Shown here piece after piece: positions 1-9,024 of a DNA stretch of 64,000 nucleotides. Source of the DNA: Aureispira sp. CCB-QB1 (GTDB lineage Bacteria > Bacteroidota > Bacteroidia > Chitinophagales > Saprospiraceae). The notes under the pieces are model-generated. The model did no database searches. It was not told the DNA's origin and saw only the letters and a program-made list of their open reading frames with translations. Numbering within the stretch: position 1 is the first letter of the stretch; each line of letters starts with the position of its first letter. A program made the position numbers and the translations under genes. Location of the stretch: NCBI RefSeq assembly GCF_000724545.1, contig NZ_JHBV01000025.1, forward strand, positions 37,021 to 101,020, given 5' to 3'.

Positions 1-231
1 TACCTTCTGAAGATTGCAATAGAACGAGATGCCGACTTGTCATTTAGTGCAATGTCAACAAGTGTGGGCTTGAAAATTTTTATCTTGATGGTTGCTTTAG
101 GTGGACTTTGGGGAGGATGGAAATATCACAAAACAGGGGATAAAAGTATGAGGATCGTTGTTCTATTTGGTATCGCTTTAGCCGTATTGGCTATTGTATT
201 TTTATTGGTACCAATTTATAACTATCTGTAA
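1..231 (+). CDS. C-terminal fragment of a membrane protein (5' end outside window)
   Basis: The frame is open from the first base, so the gene starts upstream of the window; 76 codons remain and it stops with TAA at 229-231. Two hydrophobic stretches (about bases 67-120 and 157-225) are joined by a short basic loop (WKYHKTGDKSMR), and the protein ends right after the second helix. This looks like a small integral membrane protein or the terminal helical hairpin of a larger one. TTG at 37 and ATG at 52 could be starts, but the uninterrupted upstream frame argues for a longer gene. No family is recognised and no function is proposed. Confidence 0.6.
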   Translation, partial: YLLKIAIERDADLSFSAMSTSVGLKIFILMVALGGLWGGWKYHKTGDKSMRIVVLFGIALAVLAIVFLLVPIYNYL

Positions 232-328
232 CAGCCGTTGCAATTTATAATCAAACGACGTTCGATCTCAGAGAGTATCACATCAAACTTAGATAAACAA
301 AATGTATGGTAATGGATTGGATATTAAA

Positions 329-377
329 GCCAAATACTGAAAAAGCGTTTAAAACGTAAGTTTGTTCAGTATTTGGC
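329..377. terminator. Hairpin between convergent genes
   Basis: A 13-bp perfect inverted repeat (GCCAAATACTGAA at 329-341, TTCAGTATTTGGC at 365-377) with a 23-nt loop lies between the gene ending at 231 and the minus-strand gene ending at 402. The U-tract is poor on both strands, so it may be a weak bidirectional terminator or a 3'-end stabilising stem. Confidence 0.4.
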
Positions 378-401
378 AATAGGAAGGTGGAAAGATTTTG
401 T

Positions 402-2663
402 TTAAAAACCTTCGTATACATCTTTGGGAATACGACCATCAGGTTTGGTATCGGTATCCAAGCCCTCTTCTTCATTCCATCCACGGAAGCCCTCTCCAAC
501 ACGCTCTCCATCAACATACTTGATAACAAAAGCATATTCAAACCCTGAGTTGTTTAATACGTAAGAAAGTGCGTTAAGAGCATCGGATTTTCTTTTAAAA
601 CCGTCAATGTTTTCCTCGTTGGTTTCTTTGCTAACCACTAAGATTCGTTTCAGACCACTGCTAATTTTTTCTGTTGATAAACGACCAATTTCTTTTAAAA
701 CTTCGTATTTATCAGCTCTAAATTTACGGACAGCAGATACTTGAATTTTGTACACAACCGATGGAGGGGCAATTGGACTAGGAGGGTAAGGTCCAGGGAA
801 AATAGGCAGTTCTTTAATGTCTTCTTGTTTGACGATTTGAGGCTCATGATAAGGCTGAGGAATTCCATCTTCGTCATAGTATAACTTTCGATAATCTCCC
901 AATCCTGCAATAGCATCTAACTCATAGAAAATTTTTAAGGTGTCTCCTGTGTATTCAATCCCTAAATTAGGGTCAATGGGATCGACAGGCAATTGATAAG
1001 CATTGCTATTAGAGTTGTAATGTGCTGCCATGATGTAATAACGGATGTCTTGTGGATCTACTCTTGGAGGCAGAACAATATCTGTCCGAGCGATTAATTC
1101 AACATCATTACTAATATTCTCTGATTGGCTTCCTGTTGTGAATGGGAAACTAGCTACTTGAAAATTTTCTTTTTCGATGGAGATAATGTAAGAAGTATTA
1201 GGCTCTAAATTTTTGAACTCATATTCTCCAACCGCCAGTATACGTTCGTCAATCAATTCTTCATCGCCCAAGTTTGTTTTTTGAAAAAGCTTAATGTTAA
1301 GATCTTTCAATAGACCTCGTTCGGGATAATCCGAATCTCGAATAGCACCAGATATTGCCAGCTCTATATTTTCAATACCAAAGTAAAAAATATCATCATC
1401 TGTTGTTGTAGAACGTTCTGGCTCAAATGGACGATTAGAAACTAGATATCCTCCACCATGTGCTTCACTGATTGTATAATATAGATCATCTGCTGCCGAA
1501 TTGACAGGAAAGCCTAAATTTTGGGCAACTTCCCACTGTAGCTTTTCCCCCTTAGATTTGAAGATGTCCAAACCACCAGCACTCACACGACCATTAGAAC
1601 TAAAATAAAGGGTTCCTGTTGGTTTGTGATAAAAAGGGCTAATCTCGTCTCCAATACTATTGACATTTCTCCCTAAATTTTTAGGCAAAGTAAAGCTTTT
1701 GATATTGCTGTTTACGGGACGAGTTGTATACCACAAGTCCAAGCCACCTTTTCCACCTTTTCGATTGGAAGCAAAGTATAAAATTTCTTGATTATCTGAG
1801 GTGACAACCACAGGATGGGTGGTATTGGCATCGTCAGGATTGATATAGTCTGGCAAGATCGTTGGAGCAGACCATTGCCCACCTCCCAAGTTCTCCATTA
1901 AATAAATGGCACATTGAGGTTTGCCGTCAATAATATCACACTGAGTAAAGTAAAAACGATTGCCGTCTTGTGTAAATGAACCATTGCCAAAATGTGTACG
2001 TTCCATTTTGCCAACAAAAATAGAAGGAACTTGAGGACGCACCCAACCATCTGCTTGTTTGACAGTCCTATGAATCTTTGCTACTCCTTTGATTGTAGAA
2101 GAAAAATAGAGCACATCATTCGCAAAAGGGATGGGGGCAAATTCAGTTTTAGCACTGTTTACCTTAGGACTCAAATGCTCGATTGTAACGGCAGGATTGG
2201 TATATTGTTGTGCTTTTAAGGCATAGTTGCAACCTTTTAGCTCATTTTCAACAAATTCTCGGTATAGCTCTTTATCGTCTCCTTGATAACTTAACAAAAA
2301 GCTGTTAAATGCCTCTTTTGCTTTATTAGCAGCGCCTGTTTGTTTGAGAGCCAAGGCATATTTGTACCCAGGCTTGTCATATTTAGGATTGTTATTATCA
2401 TCTTTTACAACTTCCAACGATTTGACAGCATTTTCGTAATCTCTTAAATCGAGGAAACATCGACCAGCTTTGAAGCTGTATTCAGGCTTATCTTTTTTTT
2501 CTTCATAAACGCCTCGATAGTATACTGCCGCACGGTACAAATCGCCACTTTTTTCAAAATCTGCAGCCATTTTAGCTCGTTTTCTCCAAGGAAGTTGATT
2601 CTGTGCATTCATACTTGGAGCAAGCAAAAAAGCAATAAGCAAAGTAAAATGTGTTATTTTCAT
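402..2663 (-). CDS. TPR-PD40-CRD-SPOR envelope protein (PorE-like), paralog 1
   Basis: The 753-residue protein starts at the ATG at 2661-2663, chosen because it begins a signal peptide (MKITHFTLLIAFLLAPSMNA); the frame runs on upstream without such a signal. After cleavage come TPR-like helices (about 25-150), a PD40/WD40-like beta-propeller with repeated LYFSSNG- and LDIFKSKG-type strands (about 178-420), a carboxypeptidase-regulatory-like beta-sandwich (about 424-517), a Pro-rich linker, and a C-terminal SPOR-like domain (about 634-731, opening VVYKIQVSAVRKF). The first three domains match the order in the T9SS protein PorE, which ends in an OmpA peptidoglycan-binding domain; here that position holds a SPOR-like domain, a fold that binds denuded peptidoglycan. 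A close paralog lies directly upstream. A periplasmic or outer-membrane anchoring role is inferred. Confidence 0.8.
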   Translation of the reverse strand: MKITHFTLLIAFLLAPSMNAQNQLPWRKRAKMAADFEKSGDLYRAAVYYRGVYEEKKDKPEYSFKAGRCFLDLRDYENAVKSLEVVKDDNNNPKYDKPGYKYALALKQTGAANKAKEAFNSFLLSYQGDDKELYREFVENELKGCNYALKAQQYTNPAVTIEHLSPKVNSAKTEFAPIPFANDVLYFSSTIKGVAKIHRTVKQADGWVRPQVPSIFVGKMERTHFGNGSFTQDGNRFYFTQCDIIDGKPQCAIYLMENLGGGQWSAPTILPDYINPDDANTTHPVVVTSDNQEILYFASNRKGGKGGLDLWYTTRPVNSNIKSFTLPKNLGRNVNSIGDEISPFYHKPTGTLYFSSNGRVSAGGLDIFKSKGEKLQWEVAQNLGFPVNSAADDLYYTISEAHGGGYLVSNRPFEPERSTTTDDDIFYFGIENIELAISGAIRDSDYPERGLLKDLNIKLFQKTNLGDEELIDERILAVGEYEFKNLEPNTSYIISIEKENFQVASFPFTTGSQSENISNDVELIARTDIVLPPRVDPQDIRYYIMAAHYNSNSNAYQLPVDPIDPNLGIEYTGDTLKIFYELDAIAGLGDYRKLYYDEDGIPQPYHEPQIVKQEDIKELPIFPGPYPPSPIAPPSVVYKIQVSAVRKFRADKYEVLKEIGRLSTEKISSGLKRILVVSKETNEENIDGFKRKSDALNALSYVLNNSGFEYAFVIKYVDGERVGEGFRGWNEEEGLDTDTKPDGRIPKDVYEGF

Positions 2664-2788
2664 TCTGTAAATTCTTTGTTGGGAAGACAAGTAATGGGAG
2701 TTCTTGAAAATCATTGGTTGCCCGATAAAACAACTACAATAAAAGCGTTCTATCCATGTTGATAACAGCACATGCCCTAACTTTGAAC

Positions 2789-2847
2789 GTTTCAGATTTT
2801 AGGTAAACCCCGAATGAAAAAACAAGGTTGTCTCTAAAATCTGAAAC
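2789..2847. repeat. Intergenic 14-bp inverted repeat
   Basis: GTTTCAGATTTTAG (2789-2802) and CTAAAATCTGAAAC (2834-2847) are perfect inverted copies with a 31-nt loop, in the gap between the two PorE-like paralogs. There is no U-run on the minus (transcribed) strand, so a processing stem, mRNA stabiliser or operator is as likely as a terminator. Confidence 0.5.
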
Positions 2848-2912
2848 ACTAACAATTATTCTATTAATATGTAAGGGATTGTTTCTTTTTAGTCTTTGAG
2901 TAGGTGTTTCAA

Positions 2913-5180
2913 TTAAAAACCTTCATAATCCTCGTTCAGACTTTCTTCTTCTTCAAAGGTTTCGGAAGTTCCGTCCTCTGGTTCATCCCAGCCACGGAAA
3001 CCTTCGCCAACTCGTTCGCCATTAACCACTTTAATAACAAAAGCATTTTCAAAACGTGTATTATTAATAATATAAGAAAGGGTATTTAATGCTTCTCCTT
3101 TGGATTTGAACCCTTCTAGACCATCGTCTGTAAGTTCGCTAGGAACAACCATCACTCGGCGAATACCATCGTGAATATCTTCAAAAGCTAATTTCCCAAC
3201 CGACTCTAAATCCTCGTATTTGTAACTTTTGTAACGGCGAACCGCTGCGACTTGGATAATATAAACAGTGCCTTCTGGAGCAGCTTCTTCTGGATAGATT
3301 TTTTCAACAGGTGTTTCAATGAATGGTTCTTCTTCAAATACTGGTTCATCTTCAACCGTAGAACTGATGTCTCCCATATAAGGCAGTAACTCGCCATCGG
3401 GACCATCGTAGTAAACTTTACTCTCAGTAGATAAATCAGCGACATCTTCTTTTATTTGATTGTATATCTCTAAGTAAGGTCCTTCGTATGCTTCTCCAGT
3501 TACTGGATCAATTGGTTCGCTAGGAAAAGAGTACGGATTGTCACGAGAATCATATTCAGGAGGCACAATGCGGAATTTGACAGCATCCCAATCTACTTCT
3601 TCTGGTTCTACGGTAGGAACTTCTAGAGCAACGTCTTTGATAACATCTTCAGAATGAACAAACTCACTTGTGTTGATGTCGAAGCTAGCTAAGTTATAAC
3701 CTTCTTTAGAAATTTCAACCGTATATTGTTTTTTAGGCGCTAATTTGAAACGATATTCAGCGATTGATAACATACGCTCTTCAACCAATTCATCTTCGTT
3801 AAAAAGTTTGATATTAACTTCAGAAAGGGCTCCATTGTCAGGGTAGTTCGCATCCGTAATCATTCCACTGATGGTTACAACAATTTTGTTTTCACCAAAG
3901 TAAAAAATATCGTCGTCAGTTGTTGCTGATTTTTTCGGTGCCAACAAACGGTTGGAGACAAAATACCCACCGCCATGTGCCTCGCTTACAGTATAGTAAA
4001 GGTCATCGGCAGAAGAATTTAGAGGAAATCCTAAATTTTGAGCCACTTCCCATTGTAATTTCTCTCCTTTCGATTTGAAAATATCCAAGCCTCCAGCACT
4101 TACACGACCATCCGAGCTAAAGTAAAGAATACCTTCCGCTTTGTCATAATGCGGTGTAATTTCATCGCCAGGAGTATTGATATTTCTACCCAAGTTTTTA
4201 GGTAACGTAAAGTTATTGCTAGAACTCCCAACAGCACGTGTGGTAAACCAAATGTCCAAACCTCCACGCCCGCCTTCGCGGTCTGAAACAAAGTACAAGA
4301 TCTCTTTGTCATCTGTGGTCACTACAAAAGGATGCGTTGTATTGGCACCCGCTTCGTTGATATAATCAGGAAGCAAAATAGGCTCTGACCATTCGTCGTC
4401 ACTGATTTTGTTCATCACATAGATGGCACAAGAAGGTTTTCTGTCTGGTAAATCGCATTGTGTAAAGTAAAAATGCTCGTTGTCTTCTGTAAAGGTACCA
4501 TTCCCAAAATGAGGTTTTGCCATTTTTCCTTCAAATATTTGAGGAACTTGAGGACGAGACCAGTTTTCGCCATTTTTTTGACTGCGGTATACTTTTGCAG
4601 ATCCTGTTGCCAAAGAAGAAAAATAAAGGATATTATCATCAAAAGGAATCGGAGCAAACTCAGTTTTGTTACTATTTATTTTAGCATCTAACAACTCTAT
4701 TTTAATCGCAGCATTAGTATGTGTTTTTTCATTTAAAGCAAAATCACAACCTTTTATTTCGTTTTCACAAGCTTCTTTTAGGGCTTTGTAATCTTCATTA
4801 TCGGATGCATAACTCTTAATGAATTTATCAAAAGCAACTTTTGCCTTTTCTGCTTGCCCTGTTTGTTTTAAAGCTAACGCATATTTGTATCCAGGCTTGT
4901 CATAAGTATCGTTTTGATCCTTGACAGGTTCCAATGCTTTGACAGTGTTGGCATAGTCTCTCAATGCATAGTAGCAATTACCAGCTTTGTAAGTGTATTC
5001 TGGTTTATCACTTTTTTCAGCGTAAATGCCTTCATAATATACTGCTGCTTGGTAGTAGTCGCCTTGTTTTTCAAAGTCTTGAGCCATTTTGAGGCGTTTT
5101 TTCCAAGGAAGCGTTTTTTGAGCATTTGTAAGCCCAACAAACATAGCAGATAAGAGCAGGGTAATATATAATTTTCTCAT
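2913..5180 (-). CDS. TPR-PD40-CRD-SPOR envelope protein (PorE-like), paralog 2
   Basis: The 755-residue protein has a clear signal peptide (MRKLYITLLLSAMFVGLTNA) and is a full-length paralog of its downstream neighbour, with the same domain order: TPR-like helices (to about 150), PD40 propeller (about 178-425, including an identical LDIFKSKGEKLQWEVAQNLG strand), CRD-like sandwich (about 428-510), a very acidic Pro/Glu linker (about 520-630), and a SPOR-like domain (about 637-727, VYIIQVAAVRRYK). Both paralogs share the tail pattern GERVGEGFRGW and end in EGF. The linker is much more acidic than in paralog 1, suggesting divergence after tandem duplication. Both are minus strand with a 249-bp gap, so co-transcription is possible but not shown. 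Role inferred: peptidoglycan-linked scaffold, perhaps for the T9SS or gliding machinery. Confidence 0.8.
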   Translation of the reverse strand: MRKLYITLLLSAMFVGLTNAQKTLPWKKRLKMAQDFEKQGDYYQAAVYYEGIYAEKSDKPEYTYKAGNCYYALRDYANTVKALEPVKDQNDTYDKPGYKYALALKQTGQAEKAKVAFDKFIKSYASDNEDYKALKEACENEIKGCDFALNEKTHTNAAIKIELLDAKINSNKTEFAPIPFDDNILYFSSLATGSAKVYRSQKNGENWSRPQVPQIFEGKMAKPHFGNGTFTEDNEHFYFTQCDLPDRKPSCAIYVMNKISDDEWSEPILLPDYINEAGANTTHPFVVTTDDKEILYFVSDREGGRGGLDIWFTTRAVGSSSNNFTLPKNLGRNINTPGDEITPHYDKAEGILYFSSDGRVSAGGLDIFKSKGEKLQWEVAQNLGFPLNSSADDLYYTVSEAHGGGYFVSNRLLAPKKSATTDDDIFYFGENKIVVTISGMITDANYPDNGALSEVNIKLFNEDELVEERMLSIAEYRFKLAPKKQYTVEISKEGYNLASFDINTSEFVHSEDVIKDVALEVPTVEPEEVDWDAVKFRIVPPEYDSRDNPYSFPSEPIDPVTGEAYEGPYLEIYNQIKEDVADLSTESKVYYDGPDGELLPYMGDISSTVEDEPVFEEEPFIETPVEKIYPEEAAPEGTVYIIQVAAVRRYKSYKYEDLESVGKLAFEDIHDGIRRVMVVPSELTDDGLEGFKSKGEALNTLSYIINNTRFENAFVIKVVNGERVGEGFRGWDEPEDGTSETFEEEESLNEDYEGF

Positions 5181-6020
5181 TCTGTTGCTTAAGTTTTAAA
5201 AAGAATCAACAAGTGAAAGTGTGTTAATTGGTTTGTTTAATATTCTATAAATGAGGCTGTTCGGGAGGGTGTTGAAAAACTTCAAGTTGCAAAGGTTTGG
5301 TTTTGAATTTGTTTTAACTTGTCTAGTAGTTTAAGATAAGAATAGAGTTACTTAACCCTCAAAAAGTCCTATTAATACCCAAAACAAGACCTTACTCATA
5401 AGCCCTTGGCTAAAAAGAATCTAAAATTTTAACAAACTCTACCGATAATTGTCCTCAATATAGCTTCAATTCTCCAAAAAACACAACCTATAAATTTAGA
5501 TAGTAAGTGTATGATTGTAATAAATGATTGTTTATGGATGAATAAATTATGCATCTAATTGGTCGAAAAAACTCGCAAGAGACCATTCTAAATAGGTTCC
5601 GTACTTGATTATTTGCTAAAATTTATAGTCATTTTATAAGTCATTTATTGTAAGCATCCACCTATTGGGAAAGAAAGCAAAAATACTTAGCTTACTCTTT
5701 TTCATTACAAAAGTAAGGCTTATTTATTGTATTTGCGAAATGATTGATTTGTTATTCTATTCGCAAAGGACAAAATACTTGAATTTAAAATGATTTACAA
5801 TAATATTTTATTGTGTTTGACCGAGTAGTTTAATTTTTTTTTAAGTTTGTACACTCAATAAGCGGTGTTTTTTCTCTTAATCCAACTCAGCAATCTATTT
5901 ATATTCATGTTGTAATGCACAGTTTATGCCAAAAAAAGCCGGCAAAGGAAGAGAGCAAAAAATCTGTATAATTGGAAATCGAAAACAGAAAGATTAATAT
6001 AATATATACGAACTAGATTT
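5181..6020. other. 840-bp intergenic region upstream of rfbA
   Basis: No convincing gene, RNA gene or repeat copy is visible. It separates the divergent PorE-like paralog and rfbA, so it must hold both promoters; the only promoter-like motif I can name is at 5816-5849. The rest is AT-rich with stops in all frames. Confidence 0.5.
5816..5849 (+). promoter_or_regulatory. Candidate Bacteroidota-type promoter upstream of rfbA
   Basis: TTTG at 5816-5819 is followed after 22 bases by TAAGTTTG at 5842-5849, matching the TTG / TAnnTTTG promoter pattern of the phylum at the long end of accepted spacing. It would give a leader of about 165 nt ahead of rfbA. Pattern match only. Confidence 0.35.
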
Positions 6021-6890
6021 ATGAAAGGAATTATCTTAGCAGGAGGCTTGGGAACACGTCTTTACCCTTTGACACTAGCAGTAAGCAAACAATTGATGCC
6101 AGTGTACGACAAACCAATGATTTATTACCCATTGTCTACCTTGATGTCGGCAGGCATTCGAGAGATTTTAATTATTTCTACGCAGTATGACTTACCCAAC
6201 TTCCAAAAGTTATTGGGTAATGGCTCTCAAATAGGCTGTCGGATTAGTTATCAAGAACAAATTATTCCTAATGGTCTGGCGCAAGCATTTGTACTAGGGG
6301 AACAATTTATTGGGAATGATAGTGTGTCTTTGATCTTGGGAGATAATATCTTCTATGGTAGCAATCTCAACGAATTATTAAAGCAGAGCAATCAACCAGA
6401 TGGAGGAATTGTTTTTGCATATCAAGTCGCCGACCCTGAACGATATGGTGTCGTTGCTTTTGATGATGATAATATGGCCTATTCTATCGAAGAAAAACCC
6501 AAACAACCTAAGTCTAACTATGCTATCCCTGGACTGTATTTCTATGATAATTCTGTTATCGAAGTCGCTAAAAACTTGAAACCAAGTGCTAGAGGAGAAT
6601 ATGAGATCACAGATGTTAACAAGCATTATTTAAATAAAGGGAAATTAAAAGTAATGCCACTAGGACGTGGTGTGGCATGGTTGGACACAGGAACACATAA
6701 ATCGTTGATGCAAGCAGGGCAATTTATAGAGGTAATTGAGGAACGCCAAGGTTTAAAAATTGGTTGTATAGAAGAAGTCGCTTATCGACAAGGTTTTATC
6801 AATGAAGAACTGTTGGAACAAGCTGCTGATAAATACAAAAAAAGTGGTTATGGTCAGTACTTGTATAAAGTGTTGGAGTGGGGAAGGTAG
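6021..6890 (+). CDS. rfbA: Glucose-1-phosphate thymidylyltransferase
   Basis: The 289-residue product is full length for RfbA/RmlA. It makes dTDP-glucose from dTTP and glucose-1-phosphate, the first step towards dTDP-rhamnose and related deoxysugars for surface glycans. The N-terminal nucleotide-binding signature [11 protein letters not shown] (residues 8-18) is intact, followed by [16 protein letters not shown], the [10 protein letters not shown] metal-binding segment and [20 protein letters not shown], all typical of the family. The ATG at 6021 starts directly at the conserved MKGIILAGG. The usual rmlB/C/D partners are not in the window, so here it stands alone. Confidence 0.95.
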   Translation: MKGIILAGGLGTRLYPLTLAVSKQLMPVYDKPMIYYPLSTLMSAGIREILIISTQYDLPNFQKLLGNGSQIGCRISYQEQIIPNGLAQAFVLGEQFIGNDSVSLILGDNIFYGSNLNELLKQSNQPDGGIVFAYQVADPERYGVVAFDDDNMAYSIEEKPKQPKSNYAIPGLYFYDNSVIEVAKNLKPSARGEYEITDVNKHYLNKGKLKVMPLGRGVAWLDTGTHKSLMQAGQFIEVIEERQGLKIGCIEEVAYRQGFINEELLEQAADKYKKSGYGQYLYKVLEWGR

Positions 6891-7327
6891 CAGAATTTGA
6901 GGCTAAATTTGTGAAGAGATGTTCCTTAAAAAGGACTTGTTTTTTTCATAAAAAATAAGCATCTTTACAAGAACAATATTTGAAGAAATATTGTTACAAA
7001 AAGTGATCGAGAAAAGAGAGCATGTGTCTACCTCAAAAACAATCTTTTGTGGAATGTTTCAGTAGGTTGATTAATAGGAGGTTGAAGGGGGAAATGCTGG
7101 ATAATAACCCAACAATAAATAACCGTGTCAAGTCGCTTCTTTGATTTTTTGGTTGATAAAATCAAAAATTGTAGAAAGTGCCCCAAACAAAGACTCAGAA
7201 CATTTAGAAAGCCTACAAAATTTGTCTATCTTGCCCCGATGAAATTCTAATAAAATTTGTTAATTTTGCGATAAGACAATATTTAACTCTGTAGAGAGTC
7301 GATTTATATGCAACAAAAAAAGATTAA
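6891..7327. other. 437-bp intergenic region between rfbA and citrate synthase
   Basis: Besides the weak rfbA terminator it contains a perfect 10-bp inverted repeat with a 4-nt loop (AACAATATTT at 6972-6981, AAATATTGTT at 6986-6995), which lacks a U-run and could be an operator or stem. A TAATTTTG box (7261-7268) fits the -7 consensus 60 bases before the citrate synthase ATG, without a good -33 partner. No gene seen. Confidence 0.45.
6921..6947 (+). terminator. Weak terminator after rfbA
   Basis: A short stem (TCCTT with AAGGA, small A-rich loop) is followed by TTGTTTTTTT about 30 bases after the rfbA stop. The stem is only about 5 bp, so confidence is limited. Confidence 0.4.
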
Positions 7328-8662
7328 ATGGATATTTTAAAACAAAGATTTCAAGCTAAGGCATTTGCTTTATTCAAAGCAAATAAAGATATGCTTAAAG
7401 AACATGGAGATTTAGTAATCGATAAAGTTTCTATCCGCCAAATGTTTGGTGGTATGCGTGGTATGAAGAGTATGATTTGGGAAACATCAGAGTTGGATGC
7501 TTACGAAGGGATTCGATTCAGAGGTTACTCTATCCGTCAATTACGCAAAGCATTGCCCAAAGCCGAGGGTTGTAAAGAACCATTGCCAGAAGGTTTATTT
7601 TGGCTGATGCTCGTTGGAGATATCCCTACAGATAAAGAAGTTAAATGGGTAACGGAAGAATGGAAAAAACGTTCTAATGTTCCAGAACATACGTTCAGAA
7701 TGTTGGATTCTTTGCCAACAACAACGCATCCAATGACACAATTTAGTTCGGCAATCTTGTCGATGCAAACAGAAAGTATTTTTGCTAAGCGTTATGCTGA
7801 AGGCATTAGCAAGCAAGATTATTGGGATGCGTATTACGAAGATACGATGAACTTAATCGCTTGTTTGCCACGTATTGCGGCTTATATTTATCGTCGTACA
7901 TATTTTGATAACAAGCACATCGAACCAAATCCAGAGTTGGACTGGGGAGCAAATTTTGCGCACATGTTGGGCGTAAGTGATAATCCTGATTTTCTGAGCT
8001 TGATGCGTCTGTACTTGACTATTCACGCAGATCATGAAGGTGGAAATGCTTCGGCACATACAACACATTTAGTAGGATCTACTTTAAGTGATCCTTATTA
8101 TTCTTTGTCTGGCGGTATGAATGCTTTGGCTGGACCATTGCATGGTTTGGCTAACCAAGAAGTTATTAAGTGGATTCTTCAAATGGTTGACGATTTAGGG
8201 ACAGATACACCTAGTTCAGACCAAATTGCAGACTACATCCACAAAACTTTGGCAGAAGGAAAAGTGATCCCTGGCTATGGACATGCTGTGTTGCGCCAAC
8301 CAGACCCACGCTATATGGCACAACGTGTTTTTGCTGAAGATTACATCAATGACGACCCAATCGTAAAAATAGTTTGGAAGTTGTTTGACATCGTTCCACC
8401 ATTATTGCAAGATTTGGGTAAGGTGAAAAATCCTTGGCCTAATGTTGATGCTCATTCTGGTGCTTTGTTGATGCATTATGGATTAAAAGACTTTAGCTTC
8501 TATACTGTATTGTTTGGGGTGTCTCGTGCAATGGGAGTATTGGCATCTGGTGTATGGTCTAGAGCATTGGGTATGCCTTTGGAGCGACCTAAGTCCTTGA
8601 CTTCTTTGGCTGTTAAGAACTTTATAGAAAAAGAAGCTACTAGCAGCACTCCAAAAGAGTAA
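7328..8662 (+). CDS. gltA: Citrate synthase, mitochondrial-type (Si)
   Basis: The 444-residue enzyme condenses acetyl-CoA with oxaloacetate to citrate at the entry of the TCA cycle. It belongs to the eukaryote-like branch (N-terminal DMLKEHGDLVIDKVSIRQMFGGMRGM and the IRFRGYSIRQL segment) rather than the E. coli GltA branch. The catalytic residues are visible: His in GPLHGLANQEV (about 272), His in PGYGHAVLR (about 318) and Asp in NVDAHSG (about 373). Length and C terminus are full. It is a single-gene unit with its own promoter-like box upstream and a strong terminator downstream. Confidence 0.95.
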   Translation: MDILKQRFQAKAFALFKANKDMLKEHGDLVIDKVSIRQMFGGMRGMKSMIWETSELDAYEGIRFRGYSIRQLRKALPKAEGCKEPLPEGLFWLMLVGDIPTDKEVKWVTEEWKKRSNVPEHTFRMLDSLPTTTHPMTQFSSAILSMQTESIFAKRYAEGISKQDYWDAYYEDTMNLIACLPRIAAYIYRRTYFDNKHIEPNPELDWGANFAHMLGVSDNPDFLSLMRLYLTIHADHEGGNASAHTTHLVGSTLSDPYYSLSGGMNALAGPLHGLANQEVIKWILQMVDDLGTDTPSSDQIADYIHKTLAEGKVIPGYGHAVLRQPDPRYMAQRVFAEDYINDDPIVKIVWKLFDIVPPLLQDLGKVKNPWPNVDAHSGALLMHYGLKDFSFYTVLFGVSRAMGVLASGVWSRALGMPLERPKSLTSLAVKNFIEKEATSSTPKE

Positions 8663-9024
8663 GCGATATAAAGACAAAAGACAGAACCTGTCATCTCAGC
8701 CATCTACTAAAATAGATGGCTGTTTTTTGTTTTTAGTAGTAATTTGAGGTAATACGAAATGGAATAATTTATGTCGCCATAAAATAGCTCGCTATTTTTC
8801 GGCTTTTTGTCTTAATTAGAAAAAATATCTATCTTTTATTTTATACGACACCCTTTATTCAATTTCATACTTGTATTAAACGAATGTCAAATATCCTGTT
8901 AAAAACGTTAAAGTTTTCTAAATAGCTCATCTATTTAGCTTGAAAACAAGTATCTTAATGTGCTAGACATGTTCATAAGAGGAGCGTGTCAAATCCCTTA
9001 AACATCAAAGTAGGAGGACAAAAT
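8663..9024. other. 360-bp region between citrate synthase and the DUF4175 gene
   Basis: After the terminator at 8697-8728 the sequence is AT-rich and holds no recognisable gene. GTG at 8986 is in frame with the next gene, but the ATG at 9025 is preceded by AGGAGG and preferred. Confidence 0.5.
8697..8728 (+). terminator. Intrinsic terminator of citrate synthase
   Basis: A perfect 10-bp stem (CAGCCATCTA at 8697-8706, TAGATGGCTG at 8713-8722) with a 6-nt loop is followed by TTTTTT, 35 bases after the stop codon. Confidence 0.9.

Noticed and set aside
5181..6020. Structured RNA or riboswitch in the long rfbA upstream region
   Set aside because: No conserved stem system or recognised riboswitch core could be identified by eye.
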